Shown here in pieces: positions 6,921 through 16,685 of a DNA stretch of 16,691 nucleotides (positions are counted from its first letter, which is position 1; the number at the start of each line of letters is the position of its first letter). The notes below the pieces were generated by a model. It did no database searches. It saw only the letters and a list, made by a program, of their open reading frames with translations, and had not been told where the DNA came from. A program made the translations under genes and the position numbers. Source of the DNA: Mycoplasmataceae bacterium (GTDB taxonomy: Bacteria > Bacillota_I > Bacilli_A > Mycoplasmatales > Mycoplasmoidaceae); NCBI GenBank assembly GCA_020024735.1, contig JAHHTI010000013.1:1-16691 (forward strand), read 5' to 3'.

Positions 6921-7649
6921 TTATAACAATTGAATAGCACTTTCAAGAGCTAATAACATCATATTTTTAAATTTAGTTACTCTTTCTTCAGGTGTTAATT
7001 GTTTATGTTCATCAACAATTGAATCACTCACACTTAAAAGAGTAAGTGCTTTCTTATTAGTTTTAATAGCATTAGCATATAAACCAAATGCTTCCATTTC
7101 AGCTGCTAATAAACCATGGTTTTTTACTTGGTCATCTACTCATGATAAATAAGTAGGGTCATCTGTATAGAATACATCAGATGAATTTACTAAACCTTTT
7201 AAAATAGAAACATTTAATGAATGGGCAGTTTTTTCAACCAATTCCACTAAAGAAGAAGAAGCTGGTAATGTATGATTATGAGTTTCTACTCCTAAACATT
7301 GGGCATATGTAGATTGAGAAATAGCTTTTTCAGCCACCACTATATCTCCAAGTTCCATATCTGATAAATATGCTCCACAAGAACCGATTCTAATAATCGC
7401 ATCTACATCATAAATAGAAAATAGTTCATAACTATAAATTCCAATTGAAGGAATACCCATTCCATGAGCCATAACTGTGATACGCTTTCCTTTATAATAA
7501 CCAGTAAAAGCTAACATTCCTCTAACATCATTTACACATGTATAATTTTCTAAAAAATTTTCTGCAATATATTTTGCTCTTAGGGGATCTCCTGGCATAA
7601 TAACGACTTTAGCAATTTGTTCTTTAGTTGCTTGATTATGTGGTGTCAT
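6921..7649 (-). CDS. deoD: purine nucleoside phosphorylase, DeoD type
   Basis: DeoD splits purine (deoxy)nucleosides with phosphate into base and (deoxy)ribose-1-phosphate; mycoplasmas rely on it for nucleoside salvage. The 242 residues match the hexameric bacterial type in length and motifs: TPHNQ (H4 contacts ribose of the neighbouring subunit), VVIMPGDPLRAKYIAENFLE (phosphate-binding G20 and R24), HGMGIPS, IRIGSCGA (phosphate-binding Arg and Ser), AAEMEAFGLY (ribose-binding Glu) and LLSVSDSI (catalytic Asp in SD), with ERVTKF near the end. The start was set at the ATG at 7649, because the in-frame GTG six bases upstream overlaps the strong AAAGGAGG ribosome binding site. It is the first gene of deoD, DUF31 protease, membrane protein. 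A TATAAT (7680-7675) precedes it. Confidence 0.95.
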
Positions 7650-7674
7650 AAGCACCTCCTTTAATGTTTAATAT

Positions 7675-7680
7675 ATTATA
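7675..7680 (-). promoter_or_regulatory. deoD operon -10 box (TATAAT)
   Basis: TATAAT on the minus strand, 25 bases before the deoD ATG, leaves a short leader carrying AAAGGAGG. A -35 box is not recognisable. The palindrome at 7707-7720 lies about 27 bp upstream of this box and could be an operator. Confidence 0.5.
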
Positions 7681-7706
7681 TCATTAATAAAACTAACTTC
7701 TCGCAC

Positions 7707-7720
7707 ATTGCTAAAGCAAT
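7707..7720. repeat. 14-bp perfect palindrome between the LRR gene and deoD
   Basis: ATTGCT-AA-AGCAAT is a perfect 6-bp inverted repeat with a two-base centre. It lies after the LRR-protein stop (7732) and before the deoD promoter, both on the minus strand. A two-base loop and the lack of a U-run on that strand argue against a simple terminator. It could be an operator for the deoD operon or a slightly melted hairpin ending the LRR transcript. Confidence 0.35.
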
Positions 7721-7731
7721 AAAAATTTAAT

Positions 7732-9681
7732 TTATTTCACCGGATTAGTTTCTTCAACAATTTTATCTTGCACTTCAATTGGATAAATACTTTTATCAAA
7801 AGGAGCGTTAGTTATTGAAGAGATTTGATGAATGTATAGTGTAGTAACACCCGTTAATATTTCTGGAGTTAATGGTCACATAAAAGTAGAAGAAACCAGA
7901 GTATTAGTGGTTGAATCTTCATTAATGACATCATTGACATATACATTAGTAGTTTTAAACGTACTAGCAAAACAACTGTCTTCTAATCACAATGAATATA
8001 TTCCACCAAATTTAATTGTACGTTCTAAATTAACAGGTTCATCACTACCAAAAGCTAATTCACCAATAGAAACAGGATTAGTTGCTGACAATATAATTAA
8101 AATTGCTCCAGCCAATAATATAACTAAAAAGATTTCAATTAGTCATTCAAAGAAATTAATTCCATAAGTAACTGATGTTGTCATACTATGAAAATTAATA
8201 CTAGTTAGTTGATTACAGTTATAAAAAGCAGTAGAAGCAATTCTTAAGAATGATGAACCATAAGTAACATCCACTGATTTTAATTCTAGACAATTATTAA
8301 AAGAACCTGTAGCAAACAATGTATAACCAGCAGTAGAGAGATTAGCTTTAAAATTTACAATATTAGTATGGGCAAAAGCACCTTGCATAAATACAGCAAT
8401 CGGAATTTCATTAGCATCAGCCACAATATTGACATTAGCAGAAAGTTTTAAACAGTTCATAAAAGCTTCTTCACCAATTCAAGCCACATGAGTATTTTTT
8501 AAATTTATCACACTAACATTCTTAAACAAGGCTTCTTGATAAAAACGAGGAGCTATATATGTATTTAGTGAATAACCAAGATATTCATTGATAAAAGCAT
8601 TATCAAAAAGTTTCATTTCACTCATAGCAAGTGTCCGGTCAGCAATGGTCAATGCCCCAATAAAATACATTACATAACCTTCTTCCTTCATTATGGTTCT
8701 TGCGTATAAGACATTATCTTTTATATATAATGAAGAACTATTTGTTTGATTAACAAGAGTAATTTTTTTAACACCACTAAAAGCAACTCCATCAGTAGGA
8801 TTTTGCAGTATATTGACAGTGGCAGGAAGTTGTAATTCATCTAAAGGCATTTTATCAAAAGCAGTATTACTAATTAAATCATAATCTTGATAATCTGCTA
8901 ATGTAATAATCTTCTTGCCTGCTCAAATGCCAGTAGGACTTAAATTATTACTAACAATTTCAGGAGTTAGTACTATAGGATCTTGTACATTCAATGATAA
9001 ATCAATTAAATTGGAAAGTACCTTTTCACTTCCATCATTAACTAGAATGTAAAAATTCAATGATTTTGCTTCTTTATTAATATATGGATTAGTTAAATTA
9101 TTCATTACATTACAACCGATAGTTGAATAAGTATAAGAAGGATTCTTTGGATATTCTATATAGTCGTTAATATTATCAGCATTGATATTGATAAAAGTTC
9201 GATATTGTAAGATTTGTTCTTTAACGCTAGGTTTTAAATCCACCTTTAAGTTATAAATAGTTCATTTTAACTCACTAGAATCAGTGACATTAAAATGCTT
9301 GATATAAGTTTCTTGTTGCGTAACAGTAGAAGATTCACTATATGTATATTGAACATCAATTTTTACATCCACTGATCCATCTTGATTGTAAGTTTTACTT
9401 TGAATGGATACTACTGGTATTAATTCATTGATGTCTGCTAATTGATTTTTAACTTGAGTAATAATCTCTGAATCAGGCAATAATACAAATTCATCATAAG
9501 TAAGGTTAGCTAATGATAATTTTTGCATTTGATTATTAGCTTTTTGAATAGCCTTATTAAAAATTGACATATGTTTGTTATTATCCACATAGTATGCCAG
9601 ATAAAGAGCACCAAAAGGAATAGAAAAACCTAGTAAAGAAGCACCTATAATTATTAATGTTGTCTTTAATCAAGTCTTCAT
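7732..9681 (-). CDS. BspA-like leucine-rich-repeat surface protein
   Basis: BspA-type (LRR_5) proteins mediate attachment to host cells or matrix in bacteria and in the protist Trichomonas. The 649-residue protein starts with a hydrophobic signal anchor (residues 5-27, TTLIIIGASLLGFSIPFGAL). A non-repeat region of about 230 residues follows, with beta-rich segments. From about residue 258 there are at least five LRR_5-like units around the hallmark AFxxCxxLxxI: LISNTAFDKMPLDELQLP, WIGEEAFMNCLKL, VFMQGAFAHTNI, LFATGSFNNCLELKSVDV and RIASTAFYNCNQLTSINF. A strongly hydrophobic segment (residues 514-532, LIEIFLVILLAGAILIIL) interrupts them, after which ELAFGSDEPVNLERTIKF and similar segments resume. 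Transcription probably starts at the ATG from a TATAAT (9695-9690), with no Shine-Dalgarno. It is divergent from the helicase gene. The ligand is unknown. The start is the most upstream ATG and gives a good anchor. Confidence 0.82.
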
Positions 9682-9689
9682 AATTCTAT

Positions 9690-9695
9690 ATTATA
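9690..9695 (-). promoter_or_regulatory. LRR-protein gene -10 box (TATAAT), near-leaderless
   Basis: TATAAT on the minus strand ends eight bases before the ATG at 9681; the start of transcription would fall on or very close to the start codon. There is no Shine-Dalgarno sequence in the gap. No -35 consensus is visible. Confidence 0.5.
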
Positions 9696-9751
9696 TATCT
9701 ATGCGTAAAATCATTAGATAATTTGATAGGTAATTTTAGATATTTTAATAA

Positions 9752-9757
9752 TATAAT
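9752..9757 (+). promoter_or_regulatory. helicase gene -10 box (TATAAT), near-leaderless
   Basis: TATAAT on the plus strand ends nine bases before the helicase ATG at 9767, with no Shine-Dalgarno sequence between. Together with the box at 9695-9690 it makes an 85-bp divergent promoter region, so one protein bound between them could control both genes. Confidence 0.5.
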
Positions 9758-9766
9758 TATTAAGTT

Positions 9767-12700
9767 ATGAAAAAGAGTGATGTTAAAAATAGATTATTAG
9801 TTAGTAATGCTACTGACCCTGCCATTAATACCAAAAAGAAAACTTCCAGAAAGCTGATAGACCTAAAAAATTATGTTAATGAAAAAGCATTAAATGAATG
9901 ATTGTGAAATGAAGAACAAACTGAATTAGAATTAGAAATTCCAGATGTTAACGAATTGCAAGAAACCTTAACTTCTTTTACTGATGCTCCTTCTTTTATT
10001 GAATATTGTTTTGACAATAATATTGTGTTATCTAAAACTACCATTGATAACCTAAATAAGAATTTTAAAACTAATAGTCCTAAAATTATTGCTGATATTT
10101 GTAAGAAATCAACTGTTATCAATAATATCTTTATTCGTATTCAAAGTGAAGCTAATAAAATTCAACAAGAAGAAAATATCTATCCATTATATGTTGCTAG
10201 TCACTATCTTTCAGGTGTGGATTTAGAAGGGATGACTATTAATGCTCCTCTATTATTATGAGAAGTTTCGATTGTAATTAAAAACAATAAAATTAAATTA
10301 GTAAAGAATGAAGAATTACCTACATTAAATGAAAAGTTAAATTTCTTCCTAAAATATACCTATTCTATTCAAATTGATGATAATACCTTTACTACCACTC
10401 AAGATATTTATAAATATGAGGAATTACTAAATCGAATTTGTACTTTTAAATTTAGTAAGGAATTTGTTAAATTCAATGATTATCAAAAAGATGATAAAGC
10501 CGCTTTTAAATATACTCCTAGTTGTGTTTTGACTTTAGTAGAACCTACTGGTGGATTGATTAAACAAGATATAGAAACTATTCTTTCTTCTGGAGATGAC
10601 CCTTTTGCCATTAACAATCAATTAATTAATAATGACGAAGATATTACTAAAATTATTGAATCTGATAATTTGATTGAATTAAATCGTCCTCTTAATATTT
10701 ATCAAAAATATGCTGTCCATTCTGCTTTAAAAACTAATACTTTAATCTTTGGTCCTCCAGGAACAGGAAAATCTGAAACTACTGCTTCTTTAATTGGAAA
10801 CATTATTTTTAATGGCAAAAATATTTTAATGGTGTCAGAAAAGATGGCAGCATTAGAAGTCTTAGAACAAAGATTAGGTAAACTTGCTGAAATTTCATTA
10901 TTTGCTTTCAAGGCTGAACACAAGGATAAATTCTATGCATCATTAATTGCTATTCATAATGCCTTGAGTGATGCTAGCCATCCATGTACAGTTTTAGAAA
11001 GCTTAAAAGTCAAAAATCAAGCTTATTTAAGTTTTAAAAATGAATATGGAATTATCAATACCATTGAAAAAAATATGCAAGAAAAATTTCAGGATTTAAC
11101 CGAAAAGATTTTTGCATATTATGTTAATACAACAGATGAAATAAAGAAAACTCATCTTACTCACAATGACTTGTTCATCAATATCAATAATCTTTTCCCT
11201 AATACCAATGACTTATGAACTGTTTATCCACAACTAAATTCACTTAAAGAAATTCTCATTAAGCACCAAGAAATTATTAAAAGATTACCAGCATCTTTCA
11301 AATTAACTAAAGAAGTATTAGATGATTTCTTAAGCACTTATAAAAACAATGACAATCCTAATTGAATGTTGACCAATTTCTTAAATGATAGAACTAATTG
11401 AAAGAAAAAGAAATTATTTGGTGGTAAAACTAAAGACCCAGAATTATATCTTCTTTTCCTAGAAGATATTGCTAATTATCTTAATTTATATCCAACCACC
11501 ACAACACTTAATGGTAAACAATTAGAAAAGATTGTTCATTTAATGGTATATGCGAAAAATGAAAATGACTATCACTCTTTCCTTAGTACTAATCTAATTG
11601 ATTATTTATTACCAAATTATCAATACAATGAACACAATATTCAATTATTAAACAAAAAGTTACAAACTACTAGAAAAATTATGGCTGCTGATTGCTCAGA
11701 AGATATGTTCAATTTATATATTAGAAACTTAAAAAATACTATTACTAAGAATCATTTAGAAGATCAAGTAAATAAAGTAATTTCCAAAGCTTATTTAAAA
11801 AGAAGACCTAATATCAATCGTTTAATTAAAGAAAATTATGCTATTTTAAGAATCTTATTCCCTATATGAGTGTTAAACCCTAACCAAACTTGTATTTTAA
11901 CACCTTGTCAAAAAGGTATCTTTGATTATGGTATCTTCGATGAAGCTAGTCAAATGTTTGTTGAAAGAGCGTATCCATTGGTTTATCGATGCAAAATCAG
12001 TGTGGTTGCTGGTGATGATAAACAATTACAACCAACTTCTTTCTTCTTAAAAAAGACAGAAACAGATGAAAATGAAGATGAATATGAATTAGGTGATTCA
12101 TTATTTGAACAAGCTAATGTATGTTTATGACCAAAATACTACTTAAAGAATCACTACCGTTCTGATTCTAGTGAATTAATTGCTTTTAGTAACCAATATT
12201 TATATAATGATGAACTAGAATTCTCTACTAAAAATAAAAAGATTTTACCACCAATTATTACCTATAATGTCAACGGAATATGAGAAAACCGTAGTAATGT
12301 TAAAGAAATTGAAAAAGTAATGCAAATTTTAAAAGAAATTGATTGTCAAAAATATACGATTCTAATCATTACTTTTAACCAACAACAAGCAATGTATTTG
12401 GAAAATGAATTTGTTGATAATTTTGGTGGTACAGATATTTTCAATCGTTATCTAGAAGGAAATATCAAAATTAGAGCACTAGAAAATGTTCAAGGTGATG
12501 AAGCTGATATTGCTATTATTTCTGTTTCATATGGAAAAGATAAGAATGGAAAAATGAAAATGTTCTTTGGCCCATTGTCACAACAAAATGGAATTAATCG
12601 TTTAAATGTAGCTATCACAAGATCACGCAAAGAAATGATTATTGTCAAATCAATGTCTGGTAAAGATATCCAAAAAAGTATCAATGAAAATAACAATATC

Positions 12701-13090
12701 CTAAAATACTTCTTGGACTATGTTGATAATTTCTGTGATAATAAACCATCAACTTTCACTCCATCAACACAATTTAATAATAGTTTAGAAGAAGATGTAT
12801 TTAATGAACTTGATAAAAGAATTGATAAAAACAAATATCAAATCACTACCCAATTTACTGTTGGAAAAAAGAAGATTAATATTGCTATTATTGACAAAGC
12901 AACTCAATTGGTTAAATTAGGAGTTGATGTAGACCAAACAATTTATCATTCTCCCACTAGAACTATCTTAGAAAATATTGACTGAGAAAATTTCCTTGAA
13001 GATCTTGGATATTCAATTTATAGAATAATTGATTTTGAATGAAAGTTAAACAAATTGAATGTGATTAACGATATGATGAAAAACCTTTAG
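9767..13090 (+). CDS. UPF1-like superfamily 1 helicase, DUF4011-like N-terminus and degenerate Vsr-like nuclease C-terminus
   Basis: The 1107-residue protein has helicase motifs in order: NIYQKYAV (motif Q, about 312), Walker A GPPGTGKS (329-336), FDEASQ (motif II, about 724-729), AGDDKQLQP (motif III), KNHYRSDS (motif IV), ENVQGDEADIAI (motif V) and GINRLNVAITRSRKE (motif VI). This arrangement is that of UPF1/AAA_12-type helicases. Before them, IYPLYVASHYLSGVDLEGM and NAPLLLWEVSI resemble the DUF4011 module that precedes the helicase in large bacterial proteins of this group. After them, SLEEDVFNEL (from 1006), FTVGKKKINIAIID, LGVDVDQTIYH (to 1061) and LEDLGYSIYRIIDFEW match the MTES_1575/Vsr-like nuclease fold. 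The catalytic Asp of RIDLA is Asn here (N1038) and IECDG is VDVDQ, so cleavage activity is doubtful. It is a stand-alone gene, divergent from the LRR gene. The role is unknown; related proteins occur in DNA repair and phage defence settings. Confidence 0.85.
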
Positions 13091-13161
13091 CATTAAATAG
13101 TATAAAAAGCTGTCATCACAAAAATAAATAGATTTTGATAAGATAAAATTAATGAAAATAT
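13091..13161 (+). promoter_or_regulatory. intergenic gap before the papain-like protease, weak -10 candidate
   Basis: The 71 bp between the helicase stop and the protease ATG contain TAAAAT at 13144-13149, 12 bases before the ATG, as a weak -10 box. No Shine-Dalgarno sequence or strong terminator hairpin is visible. An ATG at 13152 is in another frame. Confidence 0.25.
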
Positions 13162-15750
13162 ATGAGAAAAAAATATTTATATACCTTCCCTTGCTTGCTT
13201 CCATTAGTCTTGACTCCATTGGTAATTTTTTATCAACAACCTTCTTCTACCTGTACTATGTTAAATAATAAAACTACCTTAACACCTAATAATGGGATGT
13301 GAACAGATAAACCGAGTGTTATTGGTTCTCAACCATCTAGTATTGCTGAAGTAAAATCAATGCCATTAAATGAAGTATTAAAATTTAATACTTTTGATGG
13401 TCGTTTCTTAGGAGATGTTACTCCTATTAGAAATCAAACCAAATATAATATCTGTTGGGCTTATTCTTTTGCCGCTATTTCATCTACTAATATTTTGTAT
13501 CAACCTGAATTGTTTACTGAACCTCAATATCAAGCAGATGTATTAAATATTTCCCCATTTAATATTGATAATATTGTTAATATTAGAAAAGGAGATTATG
13601 ATCCTTTAGGTTTAACTAAAGAAGATACTGTTAATAAAAGATTATGAGGAGATTCTCCCGTTTATAATTTTTCTAGTGCACAAATGTTTTTTCAAGGAAA
13701 AGCACCCATTCAAAGATCAGGTGAAGATGATACACATGCCTTCGGTAATAGAATTGCTACTCTCAAGGATGTAGTTAAAATACCTAATAGTTCAAATACT
13801 TCATCTAATGTTAATGAAATTAAAAAAGCGATTGTAAAATACGGAGCAGTTACTATTAACTATAATCAATCAACCAAGGATAAAGTATATTATCCAACTA
13901 AAAATGCTCCTTCCCACGCTTCTGCCATTGTTGGATGAATGGATAATATCAATAAAGATTTATTCACTAATCAGAATGCTCCCCACCACGCATCTCAAAA
14001 TGGGGCGTGAATTGTAAAGAATAGTTGAGGACCAGGTATTTTAGATGATGGGTACTTTTATTTATCTTATGATGCTGGAATTGAACATCCAACGGCTTTT
14101 AACTATGGATTAGCAGATCTTAATGATAACTTTTATTATTATGATGGTAAAGGTGAGGCTTCATCAAATCCGGTTATTGGTAATCGTCAAAGTAATAATG
14201 TTGCAGCTATTTTCCCGGTTCTTAAAGCAAATAATGAAAAAAATGAAATATTAAAATCTATTAGCTTTGCTGCTAAAGGAAATGCTAATATGCAAGTAAA
14301 AGCTTCTATCTATGGCGGTGTTGTTGCTGATTTAAATAACCCTACAAATACCAATAATAATCCTACTAATGGTATCTTGCTTTATGAACAAACTGATAAT
14401 TTGTTACCTTATGAAAGCAACGGAGAATATGAAATTAGTCATACTATGGAATTAAAAAAACCTATTCTATTAGAACCTAATAGTAACTATGGTATTGTTT
14501 TGGAATTTATTGATAAAACAGGTAATGAATTCTTGTTCTCTAATGAATCTTCAACTAATGATATGACATATATTATGGATGATAATCAATGAATTTCACT
14601 AACAGGGTTAAAAGATTCTTTAGGCGACCACCCTGTTGCTACTATTCATGCTACTACTATATTACAAGACAAACCTACTGATAATTCCAAAGATATTGCT
14701 AGTGCTATCATTACTCCCTCAAAAAAATCTGTTGAATACAATCCTGATAACAATTATGCTGTAAATCTAGAAGTGGCAATCAATGGTCATCCTCTTTCTA
14801 TAAATCAATATGATACTAAAATTATTGCTATTCTTAAATCGAATGGAAATGCTATTGGTACTTTAAATATTATTGTTGCTGGGAAAAATGAATATACTGG
14901 TTATCAATCTATTGAATTGCCAATCACAAAAGCACCGTATCCACATCTTGAACAAAGTAATATTATTTTTAATAGTGATAATACAATTACTATTACCATT
15001 GATGATTCATTTACTCATCAACTATCAAAATTTAGTGATATTTCTCTTCCTGAAAATTGATCATTCATTCATCCAAATGATGTCATTAGTGAACATACTC
15101 AAATTGTTTACAGTGGTGAACATCCCGAATATTACCAAACTACTACTTTAAATACAACCATTAATATTCATAAAATTCAATCTGGTATTGATAAAACGAC
15201 AGTTAATATAAAAGGTCAATACACATATAATGGTAATGAAATTACTCCTGAATTTACTGTTATTTATAATTCACAAACACTAATTTTAAATCAAGATTAT
15301 GAAGTTAAATATAGTAATAATATTGATGTCGGAACTGCACAAATTACCGTTACTGGTAAAAACTATTTTACAGGAGAAAAAAATATCAATTTTGAAATTA
15401 CTAAAGCTAATAATGAAATCTACAAGTTTTGAATAGAAGATGCTATCCCCAAAATCAATGCCAAATTTAATGCTGCATTAGCTGAATTTACTTATTATCA
15501 AGAAAAAGAAGCCATAAATGAAATTGCTAAACCGACTACATCTGGTACATATTATGTCAAGGCTTATATTCCAGGAACAAACAATTTTAACGAAATTAGT
15601 AGTGATGTAATTCCTTATATTCTTAATATTCCGCAAAAATCTAATAATTTAGCATTGATAATAAGTCTATCAGTTGCTCTTCCTCTTTTATTAATTGTCA
15701 TAATTACAATTACAATTTATATAATCAAAAAACGCAAAATCAAAAATTAG
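13162..15750 (+). CDS. membrane-anchored papain-family (C1) cysteine protease with lectin-like and Ig-like domains
   Basis: The 862-residue protein begins with a basic N-terminus and a hydrophobic signal (residues 6-24). The papain fold starts near residue 78 (FDGRFLGDVTPIRNQTKYNI) with oxyanion Q92 and nucleophile C98 in CWAYSF at the normal six-residue spacing, H252 in HASAIVGW and N287 in WIVKNSWG. No separate propeptide is seen, unlike plant or lysosomal enzymes. Residues about 350-480 (VAAIFPVLKANNEKNEILKS ... LEPNSNYGIVLEF) resemble the lectin-like domain that follows C1 peptidases in clostridial surface proteins. From about 510, Ig-like repeats follow (YTYNGNEITPEF, YSNNIDVGTAQITVTGKNYF), then a membrane helix (about 834-855) and a KKRKIKN cytoplasmic end. 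The mature enzyme should sit outside the cell, held at its C-terminus. Targets may be host or protist proteins. No sortase motif is expected, as mollicutes have no wall. Trp codons are TGA except W99, next to the catalytic Cys, which is TGG. Confidence 0.87.
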
Positions 15751-16659
15751 TTAAGCTTTATCTTCTGTTGTACTTGTTGTTGGTTCTGCATTATTGTTAG
15801 TATCAGTTTGAGGTGCAACATTTGTTTTTTCTGCATTATTAGTTGCTTTAACATTTTGGTTTTCAGGTTTAAAATGACGTATCATAGCTAATGAAATGCT
15901 ACCTAATATTAATTGGTTGATGAATAATCCTACAATTCCTATACTAGAAATTACAAAATATGGAATTGTTTGTTTTCAATAAGCTCATGTTTGCATATCT
16001 TGAATAATAGGTAGATTTTGAATATCTTGTAATTGATTAAAAGCATTTTGTAATGCTTCAACATTTTCTGGAGGAATTTGATTAGTATTAGTATTTATAT
16101 TAATAATATTTCTTGCAGCATCAATAGCATTATGTAATTGCTCTTGTACAGCATTTAATAATGGTTCAGTAATAAAATGTTTAGGGACATACATAAAAGC
16201 AACACAAGCAGCACCAGCAAAAAGAATAGAGAAAATATATTTAACAATTCTAACTCTCTTCACTTTATTACTTTTAATAATAGTTCTCGCATCATAAGAA
16301 GCTCTAGTTAAAAGTAAGAAATTGGCAACTGCTCTAATAATAAAAGTCACACCTATCATTACAAATCCACCAATTAAAATATTAGGAATCTTTAAAACTG
16401 TTTCACAAGCATCAAATAAAGTATTAGCAGATGCTTTTACTTCATTTACAGTAGTAGTTTCTGTAAAATTGAAATTTGGTGGATTAGGACCAAAGAATGT
16501 CTTATAAATGTCATAACCATAATAACCAGCAAATCCTAAACAAGCAAAGATGGTAACAATAGATAATAATGTTGCAAGAGTGGTGAACACTTTCATCTTT
16601 CTCATTAAAAATTTTTGTTCTTTACGATGTGATTTTAAGACCATATTGATATTATACAT
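15751..16659 (-). CDS. unrecognised multi-pass membrane protein, 302 residues
   Basis: Four membrane segments are predicted: about residues 25-48 (TLATLLSIVTIFACLGFAGY), 92-117 (PNILIGGFVMIGVTFIIRAV), 136-156 (VKYIFSILFAGAACVAFMYV) and 233-258 (YFVISSIGIVGLFINQLILG). A long loop between the third and fourth is rich in Asn and Gln (NIININTNTNQIPPENVEAL) and may be helical. The C-terminus is polar, rich in Asn, Thr and Glu (ENQNVKATNNAEKTNVAPQT), and probably disordered. I do not recognise a family. The start is uncertain: the first ATG (16659) has no Shine-Dalgarno, while the ATG at 16644 (M6) lies six bases after a TATAAT (16656-16651), as in fic, and could be a leaderless start. The stop abuts that of the protease gene with no gap. 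Two adjacent Trp (WAYW) are TGA. Confidence 0.75.
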
Positions 16660-16669
16660 TCATAAAAAA

Positions 16670-16685
16670 TAATGTAAAAACATTA
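16670..16685 (-). repeat. inverted repeat with loop before the last gene
   Basis: On the minus strand TAATGT-TTTT-ACATTA is a 6-bp stem with a four-base loop, followed by TTTTTT (16669-16664). It may be a weak rho-independent terminator of a gene beyond the right edge, or an operator for the membrane protein gene. The stem is purely A/T apart from one G-C pair, so stability is low. Confidence 0.35.

Noticed and set aside
7650..7655. GTG start for deoD, six bases upstream of the chosen ATG
   Set aside because: The GTG overlaps the AAAGGAGG site, which is correctly spaced for the ATG at 7649; the ATG also gives the family's normal MTPHN beginning.
8088..8146. frameshift in the LRR gene, explaining the hydrophobic stretch
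   Set aside because: The alternative frames contain stop codons within a few codons, and repeat-like sequence continues in the original frame after the stretch.
7832..8167. 111-codon open frame on the plus strand
   Set aside because: It overlaps the C-terminal part of the LRR gene, which stays open in its own frame for 650 codons; no ribosome binding site or promoter favours the plus-strand frame.
13152..13161. ATG at 13152 as the start of the papain-like protease
   Set aside because: It is in another frame that ends after about 40 codons; the protease frame has an in-frame TAA at 13150-13152, so 13162 is the first possible ATG.
14873..15151. 92-codon open frame on the plus strand inside the papain-like protease gene
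   Set aside because: It is in a shifted frame within an 863-codon gene and has low-complexity Ile/Leu-rich content typical of shifted AT-rich sequence.
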